64,000 bases of DNA from Oscillospiraceae bacterium (GTDB taxonomy: Bacteria; Bacillota; Clostridia; Oscillospirales; Oscillospiraceae): the NCBI GenBank assembly GCA_020025575.1, contig JAHHRW010000002.1:124001-188000 (forward strand), in the 5' to 3' direction. The notes under the pieces are model-generated. The model made no database searches, was not told the DNA's origin, and was given only the letters and a program-made list of their open reading frames with translations. Positions 15,513 through 23,892 of this stretch are shown here, piece after piece. Each line of letters begins with the position of its first letter. The first letter of the stretch is position 1. The position numbers and the translations under genes were made by a program.

Positions 15513-16385
15513 GTGTTTATGGAGTATCTGCAGGATCTTCTCAAGCAACTGTCCGCCATGTCGTTATCGGACTACCTTGATATTGCAATCGTTGCATATA
15601 TAATTTATCGTGTCATCCGAATGATTCGTTCCACCACTACCATGCGCATTGCCGGAGTGGTCGTAGCGATGTTGGTGGTTGCCTGGTGTACACAGCTGTG
15701 GGATTTACACACGCTGAGCTTTTTGCTGAACCAGGTGCTTGCAGTGGGAATGCTTTCGTTGGTCATCCTGTTCCAACCGGAACTTCGCCGGATGATGGAT
15801 CATCTGGGCAGTGTCAGCATTAAGCAGCTCATCAGGCCTGAGAAAAAGCTGGCAGAAATGGAACTGATTATTGCTCAGACCGCTATGGCTTGCGAGGTCA
15901 TGAGCCGTGAAAAAATCGGCGCACTGATCGTCTTTGCCAGAAATCAGCGGCTGGAAGAGTATTTCAAAACCGGAACAGTGATTGATGGTAAGGTATCAGA
16001 ACAGTTGATCCGGAACATCTTTTTTCCCAAGGCGGCCCTTCACGATGGTGCCATGATTATCAGAGATGGCACCATTGCAGCGGCCGGTTGTGTGCTCCCG
16101 TTGTCGGAAAGCCACCGGTTGAGTGCAGATTTGGGCACTCGGCACAGAGCCGGTGTGGGTATGAGCGAGGCATCCGACGCAGTGGTGGTGATCGTTTCTG
16201 AGGAGACCGGAACCATCTCGGTGGCAGTTGGTGGAATGCTGAAACGGCATCTGGCTCCTCAGACGCTGGAGCGCCTGCTGCGGCAGGAACTCTGTAAGGA
16301 CGATCAAAAGGATCAGGAACAGTCCCCTCTGATTCGACTGAAACAGATGCTCACCCATAAGGAGGAAAAGCACGATGAAAAATAA
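15513..16385 (+). CDS. cdaA: diadenylate cyclase CdaA (c-di-AMP synthase)
   Basis: Membrane enzyme that condenses two ATP into the essential second messenger c-di-AMP, which governs potassium and osmolyte balance. Three N-terminal membrane helices (~10-90) precede the DAC domain with LHDGAMII (DGA motif) and the GTRHRAGVGMSE (RHR) motif. The C-terminus is a charged tail. Start choice: GAGG at 15504-15507 is 5 nt before the GTG at 15513. An ATG at 15519 (MEYLQ) is a close alternative. The ATG at 15495 lacks a ribosome-binding site. It overlaps cdaR by 11 nt. glmM, the usual third member, is absent. Confidence 0.95.
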   Translation: MFMEYLQDLLKQLSAMSLSDYLDIAIVAYIIYRVIRMIRSTTTMRIAGVVVAMLVVAWCTQLWDLHTLSFLLNQVLAVGMLSLVILFQPELRRMMDHLGSVSIKQLIRPEKKLAEMELIIAQTAMACEVMSREKIGALIVFARNQRLEEYFKTGTVIDGKVSEQLIRNIFFPKAALHDGAMIIRDGTIAAAGCVLPLSESHRLSADLGTRHRAGVGMSEASDAVVVIVSEETGTISVAVGGMLKRHLAPQTLERLLRQELCKDDQKDQEQSPLIRLKQMLTHKEEKHDEK

Positions 16386-17613
16386 GGTGGTCAGTGCGCT
16401 TATTGCTGTCGTACTTGCTTTTGGCCTATGGTTGTATGTGATAACGGTGATCAGCCCAGATCAGACAAGGCCCTATTACAGGATTCCGGTGGTACTTGAC
16501 AACGCAAATTCTTTGACAGAAAAACAGCTGATGTTGGTATCTGATCCCAATCCCACAGTCACGGTGGAGCTGGCCGGAACCCGGTCTGACTTAAATAAGA
16601 TCAATTCCCAGAATTTGAATGTCGTTGCAGATTTGAGCAGTATTCAGGAGGCGGGCGAGTATCTGGTGGGATATTCCATTACCCCGCCAAACGATCTGGT
16701 CAGCGGTCCAATTACAGTGCAGGCACGGGATCCCAAACAGATCTCTGTGGTTGTTGCAGAAAAAGTCACAAAAGAGGTTCCCGTCCAAATAGCCTACGAA
16801 GGCAGCGTCCCTGATGGATATATCAAGGGAACACCGGAGTTTGATTACAGCGAAATCAAGGTTTCTGGGCCCAAGGATGTGGTGAATCAGATCGATCATG
16901 CCACCGTCAAGGTGGATTTGATCAATCGAACCGAATCCATCGCCCAGAGCTACCGATATGAACTGCAAAATAAGGATGGCGAACCGCTGGATGTAAAGAT
17001 GGTTACGACCAATGTGGAAAAGGTTCGCTTGCAGCTGCGGATCTCTGCAATTAAGAAAATTGACTTGAAAGTTAATGTAGTCAGCGGCGGCGGTGCAACA
17101 GAGCAAACCACTGATTTGCAGATTAGTCCGTCCCAGATTACCATTTCCGGCAGCGAGGCTCTGCTGGATGGCATGAAGGAACTGGTAATTGGCACCATTA
17201 ATCTGGCTGATTTTACCAGCAGTGCCACAAAGGAGTTTGAAATCCTGCTGCCGGAGGGCATCACCAATGAGAGCGGCGTCAACAAGGCAACTGTAACGAT
17301 TTCGTTCCCCATGCTGGAAAAGAAAGAGTTTAATGTTGGCAATATCCAGACGCTGAATGTGCCACAGGGCATGGAGGCGGATGTACTCACAAAAATGCTG
17401 ACCATTACGGTTCGTGGACCCGAGGAGCAGATCGCTGAACTTCGGGCATCGGATATTACGGTTCAGGTCAATGTGGCACAGGTAAACGGCTCTGAAATGG
17501 TCGAGCCGGTAATCACAATATCGGATAAGTTCCCTGATGTGGGGCCGGTTGGCAAGTACAGTGTGTCGGTCACGGTTGCGCCGCCCAGCACAGTGCCTGT
17601 GGAGGAAAATTAG
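16375..17613 (+). CDS. cdaR: CdaA regulator CdaR (YbbR-domain protein)
   Basis: Membrane-anchored extracytoplasmic protein of 412 aa. One N-terminal helix (VVSALIAVVLAFGLWLYVITV, ~5-25) is followed by about four YbbR repeats, each with a pattern like ITISGSEALLDGM or ITVRGPEEQIAEL. CdaR contacts CdaA and tunes its activity. The 11-nt overlap with cdaA suggests coupled synthesis. The C-terminus ends in a short Pro/Val/Glu tail. Confidence 0.93.
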   Translation: MKNKVVSALIAVVLAFGLWLYVITVISPDQTRPYYRIPVVLDNANSLTEKQLMLVSDPNPTVTVELAGTRSDLNKINSQNLNVVADLSSIQEAGEYLVGYSITPPNDLVSGPITVQARDPKQISVVVAEKVTKEVPVQIAYEGSVPDGYIKGTPEFDYSEIKVSGPKDVVNQIDHATVKVDLINRTESIAQSYRYELQNKDGEPLDVKMVTTNVEKVRLQLRISAIKKIDLKVNVVSGGGATEQTTDLQISPSQITISGSEALLDGMKELVIGTINLADFTSSATKEFEILLPEGITNESGVNKATVTISFPMLEKKEFNVGNIQTLNVPQGMEADVLTKMLTITVRGPEEQIAELRASDITVQVNVAQVNGSEMVEPVITISDKFPDVGPVGKYSVSVTVAPPSTVPVEEN

Positions 17614-17615
17614 TC

Positions 17616-18038
17616 ATGGAACAGATTGTAAAAGTGCATAAGACACTCTCAGACGGCAGAGCTGAAGTCATACACTTTCGGGAAAGTGCCTGTTCGGGTG
17701 ATTGTCACAAATGCTCAGGCTGTGGTGCGGCCAAGGAAACGCTGATTGTCCAGGCGGATAATCCCATCGGCGCAAGGGCAGGCGACTTTGTCACGGTGTC
17801 GTCTGACACCGCCGGAGTCCTCAAGGCGGCTGCTGCGGTGTATTTGATTCCTATGGTGCTGTTTTTCCTGGGCTATGCCTGTGGAGCGGTATGGAATCTT
17901 GGAGGCCTGATCGGGTGCACGGGATTTGTGTTGGGACTCATATTTGCCGTTTGTGTGGATCGTTCACATGCGAAACATAAAAAAACGGTTTATACAATTA
18001 CCGGCTATGCCCCGGGGTTGGGGCATGCCGAACAATAA
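17616..18038 (+). CDS. RseC/MucC-like membrane protein with four-cysteine motif
   Basis: Protein of 140 aa matching the SoxR-reducing/RseC-MucC family: a cytoplasmic N-terminal domain with a cysteine cluster C-x3-C-x2-C-x2-C (CSGDCHKCSGCG, ~25-36), then two membrane helices (~71-93 and ~97-116). In Gram-negatives, RseC works with the Rnf complex or sigma-E control. In Clostridia it is often associated with Rnf-type electron transfer, which is not in this window. GGAGGA precedes the ATG. It is 2 nt after cdaR, so it shares that transcript. Confidence 0.85.
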   Translation: MEQIVKVHKTLSDGRAEVIHFRESACSGDCHKCSGCGAAKETLIVQADNPIGARAGDFVTVSSDTAGVLKAAAAVYLIPMVLFFLGYACGAVWNLGGLIGCTGFVLGLIFAVCVDRSHAKHKKTVYTITGYAPGLGHAEQ

Positions 18039-18052
18039 AGGAGGTCATTGGC

Positions 18053-18931
18053 TTGGTTAAGAGCATGACTGGTTATGGCCGCGCCGTTGAAACGGTGAAC
18101 GGTCGGGAATTTACGGTGGAAATTCGTTCTGTAAATAATCGCTATTTGGATTGCACAGTGAAGATGCCCCGGATTTTCTCCTTCGCTGAGGATGCAGTCA
18201 AGCAATTGGTGAAGTCAGAAGTGTCCCGTGGTAAGGTGGATGTTTTCATCAGCATCAATGCAGAGGCAGCATCGGATGTTCAGGTCACGCTGAACAAACC
18301 TGTTGTGGAAGGGTATTTGAATGCCATGCGTCAGATGGTGCAGGAGTATGGGGTAAAAGATGACATCAGTGTCACCGCCCTTGCAAGAATGCCTGAGGTA
18401 TTCCTGGTTGAAAAACCGCAGGCTGACGAAGAACAGATGAAAGCGGATCTGCTGGACGTGGTGCGCAAGGCGCTTGTGAACTATAACCACATGAGAGAGG
18501 TAGAGGGCGCAGCCCTTGAAACGGATCTGCGCAATCGGGCTGCCACCATTTTGAATCTGGTATCCCAGGTGGAGCAGGCCAGCCCCCAGACGGTTGCCGA
18601 TTACCGCAGACGGCTGGAAGAGAAGATGCATGAGGTTCTGGAAAACAAGTCCATCGATGAATCCCGCATCCTGACTGAGGCTGCCATCTTTGCAGATAAG
18701 ATTGCGGTAGACGAGGAAACCGTTCGTCTGCGCAGCCATCTGGAGCAGATGGATACCATGCTGACCAATGGCGGAGGCGTGGGCAGAAAGCTTGACTTCC
18801 TTCTGCAGGAGATGAATCGAGAGGCAAATACCACCGGTTCCAAGTGCACCGATGTGAAGGTGGCACGAATCGTTGTGGATATTAAGGCAGAACTTGAGAA
18901 GATTCGGGAACAAACCCAGAATCTGGAATAA
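18053..18931 (+). CDS. yicC: YicC family endoribonuclease
   Basis: Protein of 292 aa, full family length. It starts MVKSMTGYGRA from the TTG at 18053, which has AAAGGAGGT at ideal spacing. Further conserved pieces are VEIRSVNNRYLD, ARMPEVF, and the C-terminal FLLQEMNREANTTGSKC. E. coli YicC is an endoribonuclease acting on structured RNAs. The gene commonly sits just before remA-gmk-rpoZ in Firmicutes, as here. Confidence 0.94.
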   Translation: MVKSMTGYGRAVETVNGREFTVEIRSVNNRYLDCTVKMPRIFSFAEDAVKQLVKSEVSRGKVDVFISINAEAASDVQVTLNKPVVEGYLNAMRQMVQEYGVKDDISVTALARMPEVFLVEKPQADEEQMKADLLDVVRKALVNYNHMREVEGAALETDLRNRAATILNLVSQVEQASPQTVADYRRRLEEKMHEVLENKSIDESRILTEAAIFADKIAVDEETVRLRSHLEQMDTMLTNGGGVGRKLDFLLQEMNREANTTGSKCTDVKVARIVVDIKAELEKIREQTQNLE

Positions 18932-18942
18932 AGAGGGATTCC

Positions 18943-19209
18943 ATGAAACTAATCAATATTGGTTTTGGAAATATGATTTCTGCGGGTCGGCTGCTGGCAG
19001 TGGTAAGCCCGGATTCAGCACCGATTAAGCGTGTGATCCAAGAGGCAAGAGACCGTACAATGCTCATCGATGCCAGTTATGGCCGCAAGACCAAGTCGGT
19101 GCTGCTGATGGACACGGATCATGTGATCCTGTCAGCCATCGCCCCTGAAACGATCTGTGAGCGCTCGCAGGACAAGCAGGGAATCCATTATGAGGAGGAG
19201 GAAGGATGA
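18943..19209 (+). CDS. remA: RemA-like DNA-binding regulator (DUF370)
   Basis: Protein of 88 aa of the RemA family, which in B. subtilis activates matrix and osmoprotection genes through a ring-shaped DNA-binding oligomer. Core motifs seen are NIGFGNMISAGRLLAVVSPDSAPIKR and DRTMLIDASYGRKTKSVLLMD. Its stop overlaps the gmk start by 4 nt (ATGA). It has no promoter of its own that I can see. Confidence 0.94.
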   Translation: MKLINIGFGNMISAGRLLAVVSPDSAPIKRVIQEARDRTMLIDASYGRKTKSVLLMDTDHVILSAIAPETICERSQDKQGIHYEEEEG

Positions 19210-19769
19210 GCAAGGGTAACTTGTTTGTGTTCTCTGGCGCATCCGGTGTTGGCAAGAGTACGGTGCTTTCCAAGGTGATGCAAGCCAGGGACGATCTGTG
19301 TTTCTCGGTATCAGCGACCACCAGAGCACCCAGAGCCGGAGAGAAAAATGGTGTTCACTATTATTTCGTGAGTGTGGACGAGTTTCAGAATATGATCGCA
19401 AATCATGAGATGCTGGAATATGATTTCCACAACGAAACATTCTATGGCACACCCAAGAAACAGCTGGATGAGAAGCTGGTGGACAAAAATGTGATTTTAG
19501 ATGTGGAGCCTGTGGGTGCATTCAATGTGAAAGATGCATTCCCCGATGCAACACTGATTTTTGTAATGCCCCCGGATGAGGAAGAACTGGAACGCCGACT
19601 GAGAAGTCGTGGCGATACATCCCCGAAACAGATTGAACTTCGTCTGGAACGGGCAAAATGGGAAATGGAGCAGCGTTTTCGTTATGACTACATTGTGGTC
19701 AATCAGGATGTGGATGTCTGCGCCCAGGAAATTTTGAAAATCATGGCTGAAAAAGCCAATGAAGAATAA
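19206..19769 (+). CDS. gmk: guanylate kinase
   Basis: Phosphorylates GMP to GDP with ATP. At 187 aa it is the standard bacterial length. The P-loop is FSGASGVGKST (~9-19), with the GMP-binding SATTRAPRAGEKNGVHYYFV and the lid ERRLRSRGDTS. It is coupled to remA through an ATGA overlap and followed 15 nt later by rpoZ, the common Firmicute order. Confidence 0.97.
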   Translation: MSKGNLFVFSGASGVGKSTVLSKVMQARDDLCFSVSATTRAPRAGEKNGVHYYFVSVDEFQNMIANHEMLEYDFHNETFYGTPKKQLDEKLVDKNVILDVEPVGAFNVKDAFPDATLIFVMPPDEEELERRLRSRGDTSPKQIELRLERAKWEMEQRFRYDYIVVNQDVDVCAQEILKIMAEKANEE

Positions 19770-19784
19770 TGGAGGAATTTTGAT

Positions 19785-19991
19785 ATGCTGTACCCCCCTG
19801 TTGCGGATCTTCTGGAGAAGATTGATAGCCGTTACCTGCTGGTGAATGTTGTTGCAAAGCGTGCTCGTCAGATTGCTGAAGAGGCAAATGAGTTTGGCGA
19901 AGAGCTGCCCGACAAGCCCGTTACCATGGCAATCCGCGAAGTCGCTGCCGGCAAGCTGACTGCCACATTGAAGGATGAGTATAAGAAGTAA
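19785..19991 (+). CDS. rpoZ: RNA polymerase omega subunit
   Basis: Small subunit of 68 aa that helps assemble the beta-prime subunit. It has the expected PPVADLLEKIDSRYLLVNVVAKRARQI core and VTMAIREVAAGKL. GGAGGA precedes the ATG. Its place between gmk and priA is conserved. Confidence 0.95.
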   Translation: MLYPPVADLLEKIDSRYLLVNVVAKRARQIAEEANEFGEELPDKPVTMAIREVAAGKLTATLKDEYKK

Positions 19992-20014
19992 GTGATACCA
20001 AGGGAGGAATGAGG

Positions 20015-22462
20015 ATGATTGCAAAAATTGCGGTATCAGCCGCTATGTTTGCCATTGACAAACCTTATTCCTATCGATTTTCTGAGGATTTGCCCCTGAA
20101 GGTTGGTATGCGTGTTCAGATTCCGTTTGGCTCCGGCAACCGTCGGTGTGAGGGAATTGTGCTGCAAATCACCCAGGGGGACGAGTCCAAGCTAAAATCC
20201 GTTGCGCAGATGCTGGATGATGAGCCATTGCTGTCGGAGCAGATGCTGCGACTGGCGGCTTTTATGCGGGAGCGGTATTTCTGCACCTTCTACGAAGCCA
20301 TTCGGGCGATGCTGCCCGGAGGACTGTGGTTCAAGACCATCGAGCGGTTCTCTTTGGCAGATGGTGAACCATGGAAAGGGAAGACCATTCGACAGGAAGA
20401 TGCACGCACCATTTTGGGCCACCTGGAAAATCTGGGCGGACAGGCGGTGCTTGATGATATCAAGATGGTCGTTCCGGCGGAAGAGGCTCGAAATGCAGCA
20501 CTCAAATATCTGCTGAAAAAGAAATGGATTACCACGGAATCGGACTTCCTGCGCAGAACCGGCGATCAGTCGGAACAAATTGCGACTCTGGCCGCGTCTG
20601 CGGAGGAAGCCATGGAATTTGCATCCCACAGGCCCAAATCTGCCGCTATGCAAAAGGCGGTGCTGCAGCTGCTCTGCACGGTTGGTTCGGTAGCCGTGAA
20701 AGAGCTTTGCTATTTTACGGGCGCATCCACAGCCACGGTGAAGCGGCTGGAGAATTTGGGTTATGTCACCCTGAGCCAGCGGCCCACCCTTCGCTGTAAG
20801 GAAATTAAGCCTGCCCATTTGGATGGCCCTCTGGTGCTGACCGAGGAGCAGAGGGCTGTGTTTGAGGGGCTGCAAAATCAGATGGATGCGCAAGTGCCCG
20901 GTGTGGCGCTGCTGTACGGTGTTACGGGCTCCGGAAAAACTTCGGTGTATCTGAAGCTGATTGCCCAGTGCCTGGACAACGGAAAGAGCGCCATGCTTTT
21001 GGTGCCGGAAATTGGTCTGACCCCCCAGCTCCTCAGTCTTATGGCTGCCCACTTTGAAAATCAGGTAGCAGTGCTCCATAGCAGCTTGTCTGCCGGAGAG
21101 CGCTATGACCAGTGGAAACGCATCCGCGGCGGAGATGCCCGTGTGGTGGTTGGAACCCGCTCGGCGGTGTTTGCGCCCGCGCAAAATCTTGGAATCATCA
21201 TTTTGGATGAGGAGCAGGAACACACCTATAAATCTGAAAACGCCCCCAGATATTCCGCGAAGGAGATTGCCATTTGGCGAGGGTCGAAGGAACGGGCGTT
21301 GGTTTTGTTTGGCTCGGCCACGCCTTCGATTGAAACCATGTACCGGGCGAAATCCGGGGATTATCAACTCTATGAACTGCACAGCCGATTCAATGGCCGT
21401 CAACTCCCTAGGGTTGAAATCGTAGATATGAAAGAAGAGCTAAAGTCTGGAAATGACTCGCCGTTCAGTGAATTTCTGCTGGATGCCATTCGGGATAATG
21501 TAAAGCATGACAAACAAACCATCTTGTTTCTGAACCGTCGGGGAAACGCCCGTGCGCTGGTATGTGTGGATTGCCGACAGAGCCCTGAATGTGTCCGATG
21601 CAGCAATCGACTGACCTATCACAGTGCCAATGGTCGGCTGATGTGTCACTATTGTGGGCATTCTCAGCCGGTCCCTGCGCGCTGCCCGAGCTGTGGCGGC
21701 CCCCTAAAACCCTTGGGTGTTGGCACCCAGAAGGTTCAGGAAGCACTGGAATTTGAGTTTCCGGATATGGAAATTCTCCGTATGGATGCTGATACCATCA
21801 ATTCGGTGAATACCCATGAGAAAATGCTCAAGCGGTTCCAGGAAGAAAAGATTCCTGTATTGATTGGAACGCAAATGGTAGCGAAGGGACTGAACCTGCC
21901 GGATGTAACACTGGTAGGGGTTCTGGATGCAGACCTCAGCCTGTATTCCGGAAGTTATCGGGCGGCGGAAACCACTTTTAATATGCTGACGCAGGTGGTG
22001 GGCCGTGCCGGTCGCGGACAGAGCGAAGGACGTGCTGTGATTCAAACCATGGTGCCGGAACATCAAATCATCACCTTAGGTGCCAAACAGGACTATACTG
22101 GGTTTTACAATCTGGAAATTGGCCTGCGCCGGGTTATGAATCTGCCTCCTTTTGGGGACAGCGTTTCCATAACATTTGTGGGAGAGAACGAGGCCGCGGT
22201 GCTGCGGGGCAGTGCACTGTTCCGGGACAGTCTTGCTGGCTGGTTAAAACAAAATCGATATGACGAGAATACATACACCCTTCTGGGGCCTGCCCCATGT
22301 CCGGTGATGAAAATAAACTATCATTTCCGCTATCGTCTGACACTGCGATGTCGGGCGGATAGACCACTTCGGCAGACACTGGGGGCTTTCCTGCGGCAGT
22401 TTATGCAGGACAAGCGCAACCGTGGCGTGTCGGCGTTTGTGGATGTGAATGGATACGAATAA
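20015..22462 (+). CDS. priA: primosomal protein N' (PriA helicase)
   Basis: Replication restart helicase of 815 aa. It has an N-terminal 3'-end-binding domain and winged helix, then a superfamily 2 helicase core with Walker A GVTGSGKTS (~304-312), the DEEQ-H box (~398) and FGSATPSIETM. A cysteine-rich zinc insert (CVDCRQSPECVRC...CHYCGH...CPSCGG, ~515-565) and motifs IGTQMVAKGLN and QVVGRAGRG follow. The ATG at 20015 is 6 nt after AGGGAGGA; the in-frame ATG at 20009 abuts that site and is unlikely. Confidence 0.96.
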   Translation: MIAKIAVSAAMFAIDKPYSYRFSEDLPLKVGMRVQIPFGSGNRRCEGIVLQITQGDESKLKSVAQMLDDEPLLSEQMLRLAAFMRERYFCTFYEAIRAMLPGGLWFKTIERFSLADGEPWKGKTIRQEDARTILGHLENLGGQAVLDDIKMVVPAEEARNAALKYLLKKKWITTESDFLRRTGDQSEQIATLAASAEEAMEFASHRPKSAAMQKAVLQLLCTVGSVAVKELCYFTGASTATVKRLENLGYVTLSQRPTLRCKEIKPAHLDGPLVLTEEQRAVFEGLQNQMDAQVPGVALLYGVTGSGKTSVYLKLIAQCLDNGKSAMLLVPEIGLTPQLLSLMAAHFENQVAVLHSSLSAGERYDQWKRIRGGDARVVVGTRSAVFAPAQNLGIIILDEEQEHTYKSENAPRYSAKEIAIWRGSKERALVLFGSATPSIETMYRAKSGDYQLYELHSRFNGRQLPRVEIVDMKEELKSGNDSPFSEFLLDAIRDNVKHDKQTILFLNRRGNARALVCVDCRQSPECVRCSNRLTYHSANGRLMCHYCGHSQPVPARCPSCGGPLKPLGVGTQKVQEALEFEFPDMEILRMDADTINSVNTHEKMLKRFQEEKIPVLIGTQMVAKGLNLPDVTLVGVLDADLSLYSGSYRAAETTFNMLTQVVGRAGRGQSEGRAVIQTMVPEHQIITLGAKQDYTGFYNLEIGLRRVMNLPPFGDSVSITFVGENEAAVLRGSALFRDSLAGWLKQNRYDENTYTLLGPAPCPVMKINYHFRYRLTLRCRADRPLRQTLGAFLRQFMQDKRNRGVSAFVDVNGYE

Positions 22463-22481
22463 AGAAAGAGGCGTTGTTAAT

Positions 22482-22952
22482 ATGGCACTTCGTAGAATTT
22501 TTACAGATCGGGAATCTGCACTGCACAAGGTGTGCAAGACGGTAACAAACTTTGATCAGAAACTCCATCAGCTGCTGGACGATATGAAGGATACGCTGCT
22601 GGATGCCAATGGCGTGGGTTTGGCTGCTCCTCAGGTGGGTATCCTGCGCCGGGTAGTCGTGGTGGATACCGGGGATGAAATCCTGGAGCTGGTCAACCCG
22701 GAGCTGATTGAGACTTCCGGGGAGCAGGTCGGCGTGGAAGGCTGTCTGTCTGTGCCGGGTAAATATGGCATTGTTAAGCGTCCTATGGTCGCTAAGGTCA
22801 AGGCACAGGACCGCAACGGGAACTGGTTTGAGGCCGAAGGGGAAGAACTCATCGCCCGGTGTTTCTGCCATGAATTGGATCACCTGGATGGCATTGTTTA
22901 CACCCAGGTGATGGATCGATTCCTCACAGAGGAAGAGATGGAGGAAATGTAA
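22482..22952 (+). CDS. def: peptide deformylase
   Basis: Removes the N-formyl group from new proteins; a metal enzyme. At 156 aa from the ATG at 22482 (MALRRIFTDRE) it has all three motifs: GVGLAAPQVG, EGCLSVPG with the Cys metal ligand, and HELDHLDG with two His ligands and catalytic Glu. A longer in-frame reading begins inside priA at 22449 but lacks homologous N-terminal sequence. fmt follows after 21 nt, so formylation and deformylation are co-expressed. Confidence 0.96.
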   Translation: MALRRIFTDRESALHKVCKTVTNFDQKLHQLLDDMKDTLLDANGVGLAAPQVGILRRVVVVDTGDEILELVNPELIETSGEQVGVEGCLSVPGKYGIVKRPMVAKVKAQDRNGNWFEAEGEELIARCFCHELDHLDGIVYTQVMDRFLTEEEMEEM

Positions 22953-22973
22953 AAAACGCTTGGGAGGAATTTC

Positions 22974-23891
22974 ATGCGAGTAGTATTTATGGGAACGCCG
23001 GATATTTCGGCGACTTGTTTGAAGAGAATTATTGCAGACGGCTTTGATGTTGTCGGTGTCTATACCCAGCCGGACCGCCCCAAGGGACGCGGCATGAAGA
23101 TGGTTTACTCCCCTGTGAAGGAAGTGGCCATGGCTCACGAGATTCCGGTATTTCAGCCGGAGAATTTCCGGGAGGAAGAATCTGTGCAGCAGCTGCGGGA
23201 ATTAAAGCCTGATATTTGTGCTGTGGTAGCCTACGGTCGAATCCTGCCCCAGAAGGTATTGGATGTGCCTGTGTTGGGCTGTATCAATGTTCATGCCAGC
23301 ATCCTGCCTGCATATCGTGGAAGTGCACCCTACCAGTGGGCAGTGTTGGATGGTTTGACGGAAACTGGTGTCAGCATTCAGCACATGGTTCGGGAAATGG
23401 ATGCAGGCGATGTGATCGATGTGGCAAAGACCCCGATTGGCGAGAATGAAACCGCTGGAGAACTGCTGGATCAGCTGGCAATTCTTGGTGCGGATTTACT
23501 GAGCACGACCCTGACCAGATTCACGCAGGGGAAGGTGGCGGGGACTGCCCAGGATGTATCCAAGGTCAGTTTCGCCCCCATGCTGGATAAGCGTATGTGT
23601 CCCATTGATTGGAGCAAGAGCGCTCAGGAGATTCACAACAAGGTTCGTGGACTGCATCCCTGGCCTGTTGCGACAGCAGAGCTGGGCGGTACCAAATTTA
23701 AGATTCATCAAACCGTTCTGGTGGACGGTACCACCAACAAAACCGCCGGTACTGTGGTAGAACTGAATAAGACTGGATTGCGGATTGCCTGCGGCGATGG
23801 AAAGCTGATTGAGATTCGTCAGCTACAGGCAGAGGGCGGCAAGCGGATGGCGGCGCCGGATTATTTCCGCGGGCACCCCTTGGAGATTTGA
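22974..23891 (+). CDS. fmt: methionyl-tRNA formyltransferase
   Basis: Formylates initiator Met-tRNA using 10-formyl-tetrahydrofolate. At 305 aa it starts MRVVFMGTPDIS. It has the folate/active-site region INVHASILPAYRGSAPYQWAV (Asn, His and SLLP-type motif) and HMVREMDAGDVI, plus the C-terminal OB-type domain with WSKSAQEIHNKVRGLHPWPVA. GGGAGGA precedes the ATG. Only 1 nt separates it from rsmB. Confidence 0.96.
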   Translation: MRVVFMGTPDISATCLKRIIADGFDVVGVYTQPDRPKGRGMKMVYSPVKEVAMAHEIPVFQPENFREEESVQQLRELKPDICAVVAYGRILPQKVLDVPVLGCINVHASILPAYRGSAPYQWAVLDGLTETGVSIQHMVREMDAGDVIDVAKTPIGENETAGELLDQLAILGADLLSTTLTRFTQGKVAGTAQDVSKVSFAPMLDKRMCPIDWSKSAQEIHNKVRGLHPWPVATAELGGTKFKIHQTVLVDGTTNKTAGTVVELNKTGLRIACGDGKLIEIRQLQAEGGKRMAAPDYFRGHPLEI

Positions 23892-23892
23892 G

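Noticed and set aside
20192..21403. Minus-strand 403-codon frame within priA
   Set aside because: Antisense to a complete PriA; no ribosome-binding site or homology seen.
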